A stretch of DNA of 64,000 bases from Kocuria subflava (GTDB taxonomy: Bacteria; Actinomycetota; Actinomycetes; Actinomycetales; Micrococcaceae), in NCBI RefSeq assembly GCF_012163155.1, contig NZ_JAAVUN010000004.1:1-64000 (forward strand), given 5' to 3'. The stretch's first letter is position 1; the number at the start of each line of letters is the position of its first letter. Of the stretch, positions 26,394 through 35,429 are shown one piece after another. A program made the translations under genes and the position numbers. The notes beneath the pieces were generated by a model, which saw only the letters and a program-made list of their open reading frames with translations, was not told the DNA's origin and made no database searches.

Positions 26394-27156
26394 CCACGAC
26401 GCCGTCCGGGGAGTGGGTCACCTGCACGGATGACAGTGGTGCGGTAACCAGCAGGCATGCACCCAGCATTTCGAGTAGCTCCTCCGCGTGGTAGATCACG
26501 TGGAACAGGTGCGGGTTGTGTGCGTCTGTTTGGTCGCTGAGGCGAACCAGAATGTCATTGGCGGCTTCCAATCCAACGGCACCGGTGAACAGCACGAGCA
26601 GCCCAGCCAGTAGCAAGCGGCGGGGGACCACCGCCAGAGATCGTGTGACAAACACGGTGCCGGTCAGCAATGCCAGGGCCATGGGAATGCCCACAGCCAG
26701 CCACGCGTACGTGAAACCGTGACCTGGAAGGGCGGCATCGGCAAGTCGGCCCAATCGTTCGTGCAGGCTGGCAACTTCATCCAAGCTCAGTGCTGCCAGC
26801 AGCAGGCCGATCAGCCACCAAACGGCGGTACCCGGCGATTTTGCGCGCCGTCCGTTCCAGCTCACACAGGCCACGACGCTTGCCAGGGCTGCGGCAACCA
26901 TCAGAAGTGCCGCATTCCACCAGGTCGGCAGGTTGTTTTCGTTCCCAACGTCAAACCACGCCCGGCCCGGTGCGGCCCATGCGTCAAGAGGAACCCTCAG
27001 AACGTGCGGCATCACAAACGACACTGCAACCACAACAGCACTGAGCGTCATCAACACACAACACACCGGGGTCCACGGCAACACCCGAAAATCCGAAGTC
27101 TGTGCGCGGTGTCGGCGACGAGTCCCTTTGTGGTGGTCCGACTTTGAGCTGGTCAT
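26380..27156 (-). CDS. polytopic membrane protein of unknown function
   Basis: 258 residues from ATG 27156 (GGAAAAG seven nt upstream; a TTG at 27174 is in frame). About six hydrophobic segments. Conserved-looking polar motifs lie between helices: FDVGNENNLPTWWN, LSLDEVASLHERLG and FHVIYHAEELLEMLG. Acidic and histidine residues placed in or beside helices resemble a family of hypothetical membrane proteins with DE/HE motifs, possibly metal-dependent, but I cannot name a function. Convergent with the DeoR gene, with overlapping 3' ends. Confidence 0.75.
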   Translation of the reverse strand: MTSSKSDHHKGTRRRHRAQTSDFRVLPWTPVCCVLMTLSAVVVAVSFVMPHVLRVPLDAWAAPGRAWFDVGNENNLPTWWNAALLMVAAALASVVACVSWNGRRAKSPGTAVWWLIGLLLAALSLDEVASLHERLGRLADAALPGHGFTYAWLAVGIPMALALLTGTVFVTRSLAVVPRRLLLAGLLVLFTGAVGLEAANDILVRLSDQTDAHNPHLFHVIYHAEELLEMLGACLLVTAPLSSVQVTHSPDGVVVKPR

Positions 27157-27412
27157 GTTGTCTTTTCCATTCAAATGCGACGGTGTAGGGAGAATTTTCG
27201 GTTCCCACGCCTGCCATCCCTGCTCCTCGGGCTCGAGTGAGGCGGTGATTACGCGTCAATCCCTGCAGTCCGCCACCGCGGACGGGGCAAACGTAAGGGG
27301 CCTGCATGAGGCCACCGTGAGAAGCCGCTCAGTGGTTGTGACGGTCTCTGCCGCACCGGACCGGATACGGTTAGCATCAGAGATTCGATCGACCTACAAG
27401 GTGAAATCTGCA

Positions 27413-28645
27413 ATGCCACTGCCCAAGATCCCGCGTGTCCTGTTCCAAGGGCACACACCCTCACAACGTCCCGCGTCCGCCCGCACGGATGCCGGCAGCG
27501 CCACGGCGCGCGTGGTGGAGGCAACCGTACAGGAGTGGGCTGAGCGACTCACACACAATCCTGATGGCGGCAACGTTTTCCAGGGGCCTGCGTTTGCCGA
27601 GCACAAGGGGGCCTTCGGCTGGACCCCGCTGTACGTCGTCGTCGATCTGGATGGCACCCAGGTGGCGGTGACGGTGCTGACCCGCTCCGTGCCCGGATTC
27701 GGGGCGGTCTGGTACGCACCCAAAGGCCCAGGTACCACCACCGCCGCGCAGACTGCCGATGCCGTACAGGCAATGGGTGAGCTGGCCAAGTCACGGGGGG
27801 CATTCCTGCTCAAGGTGGAACCGGAATTGTTGGACACCGTGGTCAACCGCACCACACTGGCCCACGCAGGGTTGGAGGAGACTTGGAACGTCCAGCCCAA
27901 CGGATCCACCGTGATCCTGGACATCACCCCGGACCTGGAGGCCATTGAAGCCGGATTCTCCCGCGGTACCCGGTACAACATCCGCAAGGCCCGCAAAGGT
28001 GGGGCTGTGGCCAAGGTGGTTCCGGTCACGGACGAGAACTGCGAAATCCTCCTGGACCTGTTCGACCAAACCGCTGAAGGCCGCTTCAGCATGCGCAACC
28101 GCGACTACTACAAGTCCATGTGGAAGCGTCACGAACAAGCGGGCCAGGGTTGCTTTGTGTTCGGCTACGCACCGGATCCGGAGGCCGCACAGTCCGCGGT
28201 CGGTGCGGGCAGCAACGACGACGGCGAATCGACGCGCGACGGCGAACCTGCATGGGATGGCGAACCTGCAATGACCGTGGTGTGCTGTGACTTTGTGATG
28301 CTGCTGGGGAACAAGGGTTCGCGTAAGGATGCCGCGTCCCTGCGCAAACAACCCGTCCGCGGCGTACCGGCCCTGTCCGTGGTGGAAAGCATCCGGTGGT
28401 TGAAGGAACACGGGGCCACGGAGTATGACCTCTGCGCATCCCCGCCTGCGGACAGGATCAAGGACGCTGAACATGCCCTCTACGGCGTGGGGCAGTTCAA
28501 GACCGGTTTCAATGACCACGTCACGGACTTTGTGGGCTGCTGGGACCTGCCGCTGAACAAGGCCAAGTACAAGGCCTGGACTGCAGGCGGTGAAGGTGCT
28601 CTGTTGCGCGTGCACCTCAAACGCACCGGTGAGAACTGGTACTGA
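27413..28645 (+). CDS. FemABX-family peptidoglycan bridge-forming aminoacyltransferase (first copy)
   Basis: 410 residues from ATG 27413, preceded by AAGGTGA; the open frame extends far upstream without a better start. Double GNAT-like Fem fold: NVFQGPAFAEHKGAFGW, VKVEPE-type segment (LLKVEPELL), RGTRYNIRKARKGG and GVGQFKTGFNDHVTDFVG. Fem enzymes add amino acids from aminoacyl-tRNA to the peptidoglycan stem or lipid II. Between the two halves (about residues 270-288) is an insertion of three DGE-based hexapeptides encoded by 18-bp DNA repeats, absent from the second copy. Followed 86 bp later by a second Fem gene. Confidence 0.9.
   Translation: MPLPKIPRVLFQGHTPSQRPASARTDAGSATARVVEATVQEWAERLTHNPDGGNVFQGPAFAEHKGAFGWTPLYVVVDLDGTQVAVTVLTRSVPGFGAVWYAPKGPGTTTAAQTADAVQAMGELAKSRGAFLLKVEPELLDTVVNRTTLAHAGLEETWNVQPNGSTVILDITPDLEAIEAGFSRGTRYNIRKARKGGAVAKVVPVTDENCEILLDLFDQTAEGRFSMRNRDYYKSMWKRHEQAGQGCFVFGYAPDPEAAQSAVGAGSNDDGESTRDGEPAWDGEPAMTVVCCDFVMLLGNKGSRKDAASLRKQPVRGVPALSVVESIRWLKEHGATEYDLCASPPADRIKDAEHALYGVGQFKTGFNDHVTDFVGCWDLPLNKAKYKAWTAGGEGALLRVHLKRTGENWY
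28220..28273 (+). repeat. three 18-bp in-frame repeats within the first Fem gene
   Basis: Units 28220-28237, 28238-28255 and 28256-28273 each begin GAC/GAT-GGC-GAA, encoding Asp-Gly-Glu plus three variable residues (STR, PAW, PAM). In-frame expansion likely by replication slippage in a surface loop. Confidence 0.75.
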
Positions 28646-28731
28646 TCAGTTTCCACGCTGGCCCAGCCACGCACCCAGACGTGGTGACCACACTTTCTTG
28701 TTGACCAAACCTTGTGACCGGGAGAGAGACC

Positions 28732-29817
28732 TTGCGAGAGTTCACAGCACGCTTTGCCACCGCCCAGGAGGTGTCCGACTGGGACACCCACGTGATCGCC
28801 AACCCCCACGGCGGCGACATGCTGCAGTCGGCTTCCTTTGCCGATGTCAAGAAGCATCACGGCTGGAAGCCGGTGCACCTGGTGCACGAACCCGCGGACG
28901 GTTCGCAGCCCGTCTACACACTGGTACTGGAGAAGTCCGTGCCGGGTCTGGGCAGGCTCTGGTACATGGTCAAGGGCCCGGCTGTGGAGACAGTCGAGGA
29001 TCTGAAGGGCTTCACGAACGCCACCCGCAACCTGGTGAAGCAACATGCCAAGAACGTGTTCCTGGTCAAGGTGGAGCCCGTGATCCCGGACTCCGGTGAG
29101 GCTCGTGCAGCACTGGAGCAGGCTGGGCTGAAGAAGACCCTGATCATCCAGCCCAATGACCACACCGCCGTGCTGGACACGGACCGGGACCCGGAAGAAA
29201 TCATGAAGGGCATGCAGTCCAACGGCCGCAACAAGCTGCGCCGCGCCATTCGTGAGGAAGCTCCCGTGGAGCGGGTGGAGGTCAACGAGGAGAACATGCG
29301 GGCCATGTACGCCCTCATGCAGACCGCCCGTCAGGGTCAACTCAATGTGACCTTGCGGCCCTTCTCCTACTACAGCCGGTTCTGGGGCAACTTTGCCAAG
29401 TCCGGCCAGGGCCGCCTGTACTTTGCCTACGAGGACGGCGAACCGTCCGTGGGGGCGTTTGTGGTCAACTACGGTCCGCATGCCACCTACAAGGACGGCG
29501 GGTCCAAGCCGCGCCGCAAGCAGCGCGGAGACGCCCACCTGGTGCAGTGGACCGCCATCAACGATTTGATCTCCGAGCACGGAATCAAGGACTACGACCT
29601 CTGCGGCACCCCGCCCTCCGATGAGCTCAAGAACGAGGAGCACCAGTTCCACGGCATGGGCATGTTCAAGACCTCCTTCACCAAGGGAACCGTTGTGGAC
29701 TACGTGGGCGTGTGGGACCAGGAGATCAACCCCACCAAGGTGGCCATCTGGAACCGCATTGGTGAAAAGGTCGCCCGTCAGCTCTGGGTCCGTTCCCGCA
29801 ACGAACCCTTCTACTGA
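28732..29817 (+). CDS. FemABX-family peptidoglycan bridge-forming aminoacyltransferase (second copy)
   Basis: 361 residues from TTG 28732, chosen because GGAGAG lies about 6 nt upstream; a GTG at 28714 is in frame. Clearly paralogous to the preceding gene: GGDMLQSASFADVKKHHGW, LVKVEPVIPDSG, NGRNKLRRAIREEAP, YDLCGTPPSDELK, GMGMFKTSFTKG and VDYVGVWDQ occur in the same order. Two consecutive Fem genes suggest stepwise addition of two or more bridge residues to the peptidoglycan peptide, as in other Gram-positives. It lacks the DGE repeat insertion. Confidence 0.92.
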   Translation: MREFTARFATAQEVSDWDTHVIANPHGGDMLQSASFADVKKHHGWKPVHLVHEPADGSQPVYTLVLEKSVPGLGRLWYMVKGPAVETVEDLKGFTNATRNLVKQHAKNVFLVKVEPVIPDSGEARAALEQAGLKKTLIIQPNDHTAVLDTDRDPEEIMKGMQSNGRNKLRRAIREEAPVERVEVNEENMRAMYALMQTARQGQLNVTLRPFSYYSRFWGNFAKSGQGRLYFAYEDGEPSVGAFVVNYGPHATYKDGGSKPRRKQRGDAHLVQWTAINDLISEHGIKDYDLCGTPPSDELKNEEHQFHGMGMFKTSFTKGTVVDYVGVWDQEINPTKVAIWNRIGEKVARQLWVRSRNEPFY

Positions 29818-29865
29818 GCCGACACTCCCACATCGCAACAGCCTGCAGTTGTGTGAGACCAGCTG

Positions 29866-31815
29866 ATGACCGTGGATGAGCGGGACACCACCGCCGCTGA
29901 TCTTCCGCCCGGAGACCTGGGCGCCCTGGTGCTGTCCCTGGACGGGCAGCGCCGCTACCCGGTCTCCGGGTGGTCACGGGCGCAGGACGTGGCCGTCGAA
30001 CCCTTTGGTCCGGACACCCATCTCAACTTGGCGCCCACCTACGCTGGCGGGCTGCTCACCCCTGCCGTGGCCACGGAGTCCCAGGCCGAACGGGCTCGTG
30101 CCCGCCAGGACGGCGCCCGCACGGAGGTTCTGACTGCTGCCGCAGCCCCCATACCTGTGCTCACTGAGGAGGAGGTGGAGCGGGACCGGCGTCGTCGTCA
30201 GTCTCCGGCGCTCACCCAACCGGTCAGTGTCAGTGGCCGTAGGCGGGCCACCACGGAAACCGCGGCGGTGGCCCGTCCGGACACCTCCATGGTGGAGGCT
30301 GCACCTGCAATCGCGGGGCCGTCGACGACGATCCTGCCGGCCGCCTACCCGTCCTCTGAATCCACCACCACCCAGCCGCGATCCAAGAGGGTGCTGCGCT
30401 CGCTGATGAAGCGGGACACCGGGATGACTGCGCCCATGGGACTGGTGGACCGGTTGGCCGCCAGCCCCTTTGCGCACCTGCGCCGCCACACCGATGCCGG
30501 GCAGAAGGAGGCACGGCGGACCCTGAACTTTGCACTGCGCCTGGCGGAGACCATGTTCCATTACGGGGCGGATGCTCTGGAGGTGGAGAACGCGATTGTG
30601 GCGGTGTGCGCCACCTACGGCGTGGAGAACCTGGAGGTGGACATCACCAATCAGGCGGTGACCATCAACTACGTTCCGGAGACCCCGGCCACCGCCACCA
30701 TGACCCGTGAGGACATCTTCAATGACAACAACATGACCAGCCACACGGTCATGCGTGTGGTCAGGTCATGGACGGACAATTACGCGGGTTTGGCGGACTC
30801 CCACCGGTTGGTCACGGAAATCATCGAGGGGGAGATGTCCCGGGCGGAGGCCAGCGCCAGGCTGGAGGCCATCAACTCCCGGCCCAAGACCTTCCCCAAC
30901 TGGGTGGTCACGGCAGCCATGATTGCCGCGGCCTTCACCCTGACCCTCGGTATTGGCGGTGGTGTGGCGGGGGCAGGGATTTCCGCGCTGTCCGGGTTGA
31001 TTGTCTCCCGCATCGGGATCTGGATGGGGCGGCGGCGCTACCCGGAGTTCTTCACCATGACGGTCTCCGGGTTTGTGCTCACCGGTCTGGCCATGATCTT
31101 TGCCCAGACCGATCTGGAGATCTCACCGCCACGCATGATCGCTGCCGGTCTGATCATGCTCATGCCCACCACCCGGTTCATGTCCACCATGCACGATGCC
31201 ATCAGTGGTTTCCCCGTGACGGCTGCCGGGCGCCTGGTGTCCACGGGCATGGCCTTTGCCGGAATCGTGGCGGGGATCTACGCCGGCATTGTGGTGGCCG
31301 GGCTGTTCGGGCTCACGGCCTTGGACCCGTCCCAGAGCCATTTTGAGCCACCGGGCGTGCTGATGAACATTGTGTTCATGTCCGTGGCTGCCGTGTTCAT
31401 CGCCATCACCTTGCAGGCCTCCACACGCTTCCTGCTGCCCGTGCTCCTCTCCGCCTTTGGGGGGCTGCTGCTCTACCACGCAGCGGGCTACATCGGCCTG
31501 GACGTACGCCTGCAGGCTGTGTTCGGGGCCGTAACCGCTGGCGCCATTGCTGCTGCTGCCGCCGGCCGCATGCGCATCCCGTCCCTGGTGATTGCGGTGC
31601 CCGCCATGACGTTCCTGCTGCCGGGGCTCTCGATCTTCCGCGGCATGTACGCGGTGTTCATTCAGGAGCAGACCACGGGCGACGGCGTGGTGGCGCTGTT
31701 CACGGCCATGTCAACGCTGGTGACCATGGCCGCGGGGCTGGTATTGGGGCAGTACCTGATGCGCCCGTTCAACAAACAAGACCGCTTGGGTGTGGGACGC
31801 AACCGCCGCCGCTGA
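29866..31815 (+). CDS. thrE: ThrE-family threonine/serine exporter, fused form
   Basis: 649 residues. A long, proline- and alanine-rich cytoplasmic N-terminus (about 1-200) is followed by the DUF1212 domain (RLAETMFHYGADALEVENAI, ITNQAVTINYV) with its membrane segments, then the DUF3815 half (VFMSVAAVFIAITLQASTRF and on), about ten helices in all. The arrangement equals Corynebacterium ThrE, a proton-coupled amino-acid exporter with an amphipathic N-terminal domain. ATG start has no strong ribosome site. It lies 48 bp after the second Fem gene and may be co-transcribed. It converges on the siderophore-interacting protein gene with a 39-bp gap. Confidence 0.88.
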   Translation: MTVDERDTTAADLPPGDLGALVLSLDGQRRYPVSGWSRAQDVAVEPFGPDTHLNLAPTYAGGLLTPAVATESQAERARARQDGARTEVLTAAAAPIPVLTEEEVERDRRRRQSPALTQPVSVSGRRRATTETAAVARPDTSMVEAAPAIAGPSTTILPAAYPSSESTTTQPRSKRVLRSLMKRDTGMTAPMGLVDRLAASPFAHLRRHTDAGQKEARRTLNFALRLAETMFHYGADALEVENAIVAVCATYGVENLEVDITNQAVTINYVPETPATATMTREDIFNDNNMTSHTVMRVVRSWTDNYAGLADSHRLVTEIIEGEMSRAEASARLEAINSRPKTFPNWVVTAAMIAAAFTLTLGIGGGVAGAGISALSGLIVSRIGIWMGRRRYPEFFTMTVSGFVLTGLAMIFAQTDLEISPPRMIAAGLIMLMPTTRFMSTMHDAISGFPVTAAGRLVSTGMAFAGIVAGIYAGIVVAGLFGLTALDPSQSHFEPPGVLMNIVFMSVAAVFIAITLQASTRFLLPVLLSAFGGLLLYHAAGYIGLDVRLQAVFGAVTAGAIAAAAAGRMRIPSLVIAVPAMTFLLPGLSIFRGMYAVFIQEQTTGDGVVALFTAMSTLVTMAAGLVLGQYLMRPFNKQDRLGVGRNRRR

Positions 31816-31854
31816 GCGCCGGCCCGGAACGCTGTGGCAGCCCACGGTCGCCCA

Positions 31855-32727
31855 TCAGACCTTCCCGATCGGTGTGCGCTTCTCCGCCTGGAAGACCTCT
31901 TCCGTGCGCCCGGCAGCCCAGTACCCGGAGATGGAGACCTGATCGCGGCTCAAGCCGTGGTGTTCGAACAACAAGGGCCGCAGCATCTTCATGGCCTCGC
32001 GCTCACCGTGGGCAAAGACCTGAACGCCGTCCGTGGACTGTGGCCAGTTGGTGGTCTTGACCGCTTCCACCAGGGCGCGGGTGTCCTGCTCCTGGGAGTT
32101 CCGGTGGCACCAGCGCAGTTTCAGGCCCTCAGGGAGTGAAAGATCCTGTTCATTTTCGGCTCCGTCAACTTCCAGGATCACCTCACCCCGGGCGCCTGCC
32201 GGCAGCGCTTCCACGTTGGCCATGATGGCGGGAATGGCGGTGTCATCTCCCACCAACAGCGTCCATGTGGCGGCAGGGTCCGGGATCCATTTGCCACCGG
32301 GGCCAACGGCCACCATCGTGTCCCCGGGTTGGGCATGCATGGCCCAGGGGCCGGCGTAGCCAGAATCCCCGTGGGTGGCGACGTCGATCCACACCTCTGA
32401 GCGGTCAGCTGCCACTTTGCGCAGGGTCATGTGCCGCGTCACGGGCTGCTGATCAGCGGGCAGGGAATCCTTCAAGGACCAGTAATCAGGGAAGGCGTCC
32501 AGGCCAAGCGCGGGGTTGAAGAACACCAACTTGACGTACTTCTCCGGCGGCTCGATGTCCTGGAACAGCTCAGGTTGTTGGACCTCAGCCACCACGCGAA
32601 TCATGGTGGGCGAAAGCTGCAAGGTCTCACGCACCGTCAAATTGATCTGTGCTTTGCGCGGCTTGGCGGGGCCGGCGGCGTCGTTCGGCTGCGGGGAAGG
32701 CGCTGAATTAGGTGCTGTTGATGTCAC
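31855..32727 (-). CDS. siderophore-interacting protein (FAD-linked ferric-siderophore reductase, SIP family)
   Basis: 290 residues. FAD-binding domain with VTRHMTLRKV (the RxxT-type flavin motif) and an AGPWA segment; C-terminal SIP domain with VGDDTAIPAIMANVEALP and VFAHGEREAMKMLR, then SGYWAAGRTEEV. The family (ViuB/FscN type) reduces imported Fe(III)-siderophores in the cytoplasm, using NAD(P)H or ferredoxin. GTG start at 32727, 5 bp after the uracil-DNA glycosylase stop. Start lies inside a perfect 13-bp inverted repeat with TTAGGTG/CACCTAA half-sites resembling DtxR/IdeR boxes, so iron control is likely. Confidence 0.9.
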   Translation of the reverse strand: MTSTAPNSAPSPQPNDAAGPAKPRKAQINLTVRETLQLSPTMIRVVAEVQQPELFQDIEPPEKYVKLVFFNPALGLDAFPDYWSLKDSLPADQQPVTRHMTLRKVAADRSEVWIDVATHGDSGYAGPWAMHAQPGDTMVAVGPGGKWIPDPAATWTLLVGDDTAIPAIMANVEALPAGARGEVILEVDGAENEQDLSLPEGLKLRWCHRNSQEQDTRALVEAVKTTNWPQSTDGVQVFAHGEREAMKMLRPLLFEHHGLSRDQVSISGYWAAGRTEEVFQAEKRTPIGKV

Positions 32728-32740
32728 CTAATTCAGCCTA
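32702..32740 (-). promoter_or_regulatory. 13-bp inverted repeat and TAGGCT -10 at the SIP gene start
   Basis: GCTGAATTAGGTG (32702-32714) and its exact inverse (32725-32737) are separated by 10 nt. On the minus strand TAGGCT (32740-32735) lies 7 nt before the GTG start, so the repeat covers the -10 region, the likely +1 and the start codon. TTAGGT/ACCTAA half-sites match the outer parts of DtxR/IdeR boxes but are 5 bp further apart than the canonical 19-bp box. A DtxR-family gene is present at 49880. Confidence 0.6.
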
Positions 32741-33416
32741 CGCGCCAATCAACGGGTTCGGCACCCTGCTGCTCCAGAAGCTGGTTGACGCGGGAGAACG
32801 GGTGCGATCCAAAGAATCCGCGGGAGGCGGACAATGGAGAGGGGTGTGCGGATTCCACCCGGGGTGTTTGGCCCAGCCAGGCAGCGGTGGTGCGCGCCGG
32901 GCGACCCCAGAGCAGCCCCACCAGGGGCTCGCGGCGTGCGGCCAGCGCCTTGATGGCACACTCTGTCACGGCCTCCCAGCCTTTGTTGTGATGGGAGGCC
33001 GGAGCACCCTCCCGTACGGTCAAGCACCTGTTGAGCAACATGACACCCTGCTGGGTCCAGGCACTCAGATCGCCGTGCGTGGCTGGTGATATACCCAGAT
33101 CGTCCTGGAGTTCCTTGTAAATGTTCTGCAGCGAACGCGGCAGCGGACGAACATCCGGACGCACGGAGAAGGACAGGCCCATGGCGTGACCGGGGGTGGG
33201 GTAGGGATCCTGTCCCACGATCAGCACCCGGACCTCCGCCATGGGCTCCTGGAACGACCGGAAAATTTCTGGACCCGGAGGGAAAGTGCGGAAGCCCTGC
33301 TGGTGTTCGTGACGCAGGAAATCGCCCATCTCACGAATGGTGGCCTCCACCGGCCGCAGGGCTTGGGCCCAGTCAGGGGCCATGATTTCTGAGAGATCCG
33401 CCTTGGTCATGATCAT
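32733..33416 (-). CDS. ung: uracil-DNA glycosylase, family 1
   Basis: 227 residues from ATG 33416 (a second ATG is at 33410). The water-activating motif [16 protein letters not shown], the uracil-binding [17 protein letters not shown] and the [21 protein letters not shown]-intercalation loop are all intact. It removes uracil from DNA in base-excision repair. The upstream frame stays open to 33527 but would overlap the divergent SDR promoter. Its stop codon lies inside the inverted repeat that begins the downstream SIP gene. Confidence 0.95.
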   Translation of the reverse strand: MIMTKADLSEIMAPDWAQALRPVEATIREMGDFLRHEHQQGFRTFPPGPEIFRSFQEPMAEVRVLIVGQDPYPTPGHAMGLSFSVRPDVRPLPRSLQNIYKELQDDLGISPATHGDLSAWTQQGVMLLNRCLTVREGAPASHHNKGWEAVTECAIKALAARREPLVGLLWGRPARTTAAWLGQTPRVESAHPSPLSASRGFFGSHPFSRVNQLLEQQGAEPVDWRVG

Positions 33417-33484
33417 CACTGTAGGTCGTGGACGCCTGGCTGACTCACCGGTGTGCTGTCCGAGTCCCGCTCTACAGTGGATCC

Positions 33485-34240
33485 ATGACGACGACGCCCC
33501 CGCCCACTCCGTCCGCCTCCAACTCACCGGGGGAGGCCGGCCAACAACAGTTGCCCGTCTGCCTGGTCACTGGGGCCACCGGTGGAATCGGCCGTGCCGT
33601 GGTGGAGGAAATGGCAGCGGATCACCACGTGATTGCTGTGGGGCGTAACCAAGACCGGTTGGCTCAGCTGGCTGACTTCAGTGACCGCGTCCGTGCCGTC
33701 CCTGCAGATCTGACAGATGTTGAATCACTGCCGGAGTTGGTGGACGGCTTGGACCGTTTGGACGTGGTGGTGCATGCCGCAGCGGTGTCCCACCGGTTGG
33801 ACTTTGCGGAGGCCACGCCAAAGGACTGGCGGGAGCATCTGGAACTCAACGTGGTGGTGCCGGCGGAATTGACCCGCGCCGCATTGCCCTTGTTGAAGGC
33901 TTCCCGGGGCACGGTGGTGTTGATCAACTCCGGGGCAGGATTCACCGCCACGGCGGGCAACTCCGTGTATGCAGCCTCCAAGTTCGCGTTGCGCGCCCTG
34001 GGGGATGCGCTGCGGCAGGAGGTGAAACCGGACGGCATCCGTGTGTCCTCCGTTCACCCCGGCCCCGTGGACACTGAGATGCTGCGCGGGATCTACACCA
34101 CCATGGACAAGCCCTACCGCCCGGAGGAGTACATTCGACCGGCTTCCGTGGCCCAAGCGATTCGCACGGTGGTGGATGCCGGGGAGGATGTTCAACTCAC
34201 CACGGTCTCCGTGCGCCCGCGGGTAGAGCAGAAGGGCTGA
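33485..34240 (+). CDS. SDR family oxidoreductase
   Basis: 251 residues. After a proline-rich N-terminus of about 20 residues: [12 protein letters not shown] (cofactor motif), a shortened beta-4 motif VHAAAVSH in place of NNAG, LINSGAG and the active-site [16 protein letters not shown]. The protein resembles YdfG/serine dehydrogenase-type SDRs. TACAGT (33473-33478) lies 6 nt before the ATG and there is no Shine-Dalgarno sequence, so it is probably leaderless. The next gene starts at its stop (TGATG). Substrate unknown. Confidence 0.88.
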   Translation: MTTTPPPTPSASNSPGEAGQQQLPVCLVTGATGGIGRAVVEEMAADHHVIAVGRNQDRLAQLADFSDRVRAVPADLTDVESLPELVDGLDRLDVVVHAAAVSHRLDFAEATPKDWREHLELNVVVPAELTRAALPLLKASRGTVVLINSGAGFTATAGNSVYAASKFALRALGDALRQEVKPDGIRVSSVHPGPVDTEMLRGIYTTMDKPYRPEEYIRPASVAQAIRTVVDAGEDVQLTTVSVRPRVEQKG

Positions 34241-34497
34241 TGGTGGTGACTGCCCAGTCCAGCTCACCGGAAGGCCCTGCTGCGTTGAACAGCCTGGAGA
34301 GCGCGATTCTGGACATGGAGTCCCGGCGCTTCAAATACCAGGGAGCCAAGGAGCGCGCCATCCGTAGCCAGATCCAGATCCCTGTGACCACCTACTACCA
34401 ACACCTCAACGTGCTGATCGACAACCCCGTTGCGTGGGCTGCTCAACCTGCCTTGATGCGACGCCTGAGGGATCACCGTGATGCCGGCCTGGACTGA
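34240..34497 (+). CDS. DUF3263 protein, putative DNA-binding
   Basis: 85 residues. The DUF3263 core is clear: ILDMESRRFKYQGAKERAIR followed by YYQHLNVLIDNPVAW. The family is small, restricted largely to Actinobacteria, and has a helix-turn-helix-like region suggesting DNA binding; no function is established. The ATG overlaps the SDR stop by one base, so it is translationally coupled, and a LytR_C-type gene follows, the usual neighbour of DUF3263 in Actinobacteria. Confidence 0.85.
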   Translation: MVVTAQSSSPEGPAALNSLESAILDMESRRFKYQGAKERAIRSQIQIPVTTYYQHLNVLIDNPVAWAAQPALMRRLRDHRDAGLD

Positions 34498-34593
34498 TCC
34501 GCGGTCCATGGATGCAGACACGGTCCGCCGTAAGCGGTGTTTGCAGAGGACACAGAACCGCCGGTGTGCCGCGTCAGTGGGAAGATGGGTGCC

Positions 34594-35427
34594 ATGACCT
34601 CGCCCAGTCAGCCGGAGAACACAGAGCCCAACCCGCAGACCCAGCACCACCCTGCCGGGCAACCGTGGGATGAGCGTGACATTTTCGACGACGTCCCGGA
34701 GGACGGAGCCCGCGCCGGAACCCACCGGGCGTTGGATGCACCCACGCCACGGGCCACCAAGGAGATCCTGGTGCTGTTGGCCGCCGGTGCAGCAGCGTTG
34801 GCTGTGGGCGTGGTGGCCTACCTGGTGGGGGTTGACCCGGACACCCGAATCAACAACGCCGCCAGTGCCACCACCAGTCCCACCGCCCAGACCACCACGG
34901 CCTCACCTGATGCCACCGTGGAACCGGACAGCTCCGTCCAGGTGGGCGTCTACAACGCTGCATCCGTGGATGGGGCCGCCGGTAATGCAGCCCAGCAGTT
35001 GAGCAGCGCGGGATGGTCCGTGGCCTCGATCGACAACTGGGGAGTTTCTGTCAACGACAGCGTGGTCTACTACGCCGACGACGAGCAGGAGCAGGCCCAG
35101 GCCATTGCCGATGAACTGGGTATTGCCGCCGTTGTGGAGGACGATGCCGTCTCCTATCCCGTGGTGGTGGTTGTGGGCACAGACATAGCAGGAGGGCCCA
35201 GCGCGCAGCCCGTGCAGTCGGCACCGGCGGAGCAGGAGTCCGCCCAGCAGGCGCCTGCTGAACAAGCCCCGGAAGAACAAGCGCCAGTGGAACAGCCACC
35301 CGCGCAGGATGCACCTGTGGAGCAGGCCCCCGTTGAACAAGCACCTTTGGAGCAGGCCCCTGTGGAACAACCTCCGGTTCAGGACTATGTGGAGCCGGCT
35401 GCGGAACCGTTCGGGACGGGGGTCTGA
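34594..35427 (+). CDS. LytR_C domain membrane protein with Pro/Glu/Gln repeat tail
   Basis: 277 residues from ATG 34594 (ATG 34585 is also possible). Cytoplasmic N-terminus, one membrane helix (about 49-70), a Thr/Ser/Ala linker, then a LytR C-terminal-type domain (VQVGVYNAASVDGAAGNAAQQL to about residue 205, with VVVVVGTD). The last about 70 residues are a low-complexity tail of imperfect APVEQ/APLEQ/PPVQ pentapeptides. LytR_C domains accompany cell-wall polymer attachment proteins, so a cell-envelope role outside the membrane is likely. The tail may span the wall. Confidence 0.82.
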   Translation: MTSPSQPENTEPNPQTQHHPAGQPWDERDIFDDVPEDGARAGTHRALDAPTPRATKEILVLLAAGAAALAVGVVAYLVGVDPDTRINNAASATTSPTAQTTTASPDATVEPDSSVQVGVYNAASVDGAAGNAAQQLSSAGWSVASIDNWGVSVNDSVVYYADDEQEQAQAIADELGIAAVVEDDAVSYPVVVVVGTDIAGGPSAQPVQSAPAEQESAQQAPAEQAPEEQAPVEQPPAQDAPVEQAPVEQAPLEQAPVEQPPVQDYVEPAAEPFGTGV

Positions 35428-35429
35428 GC

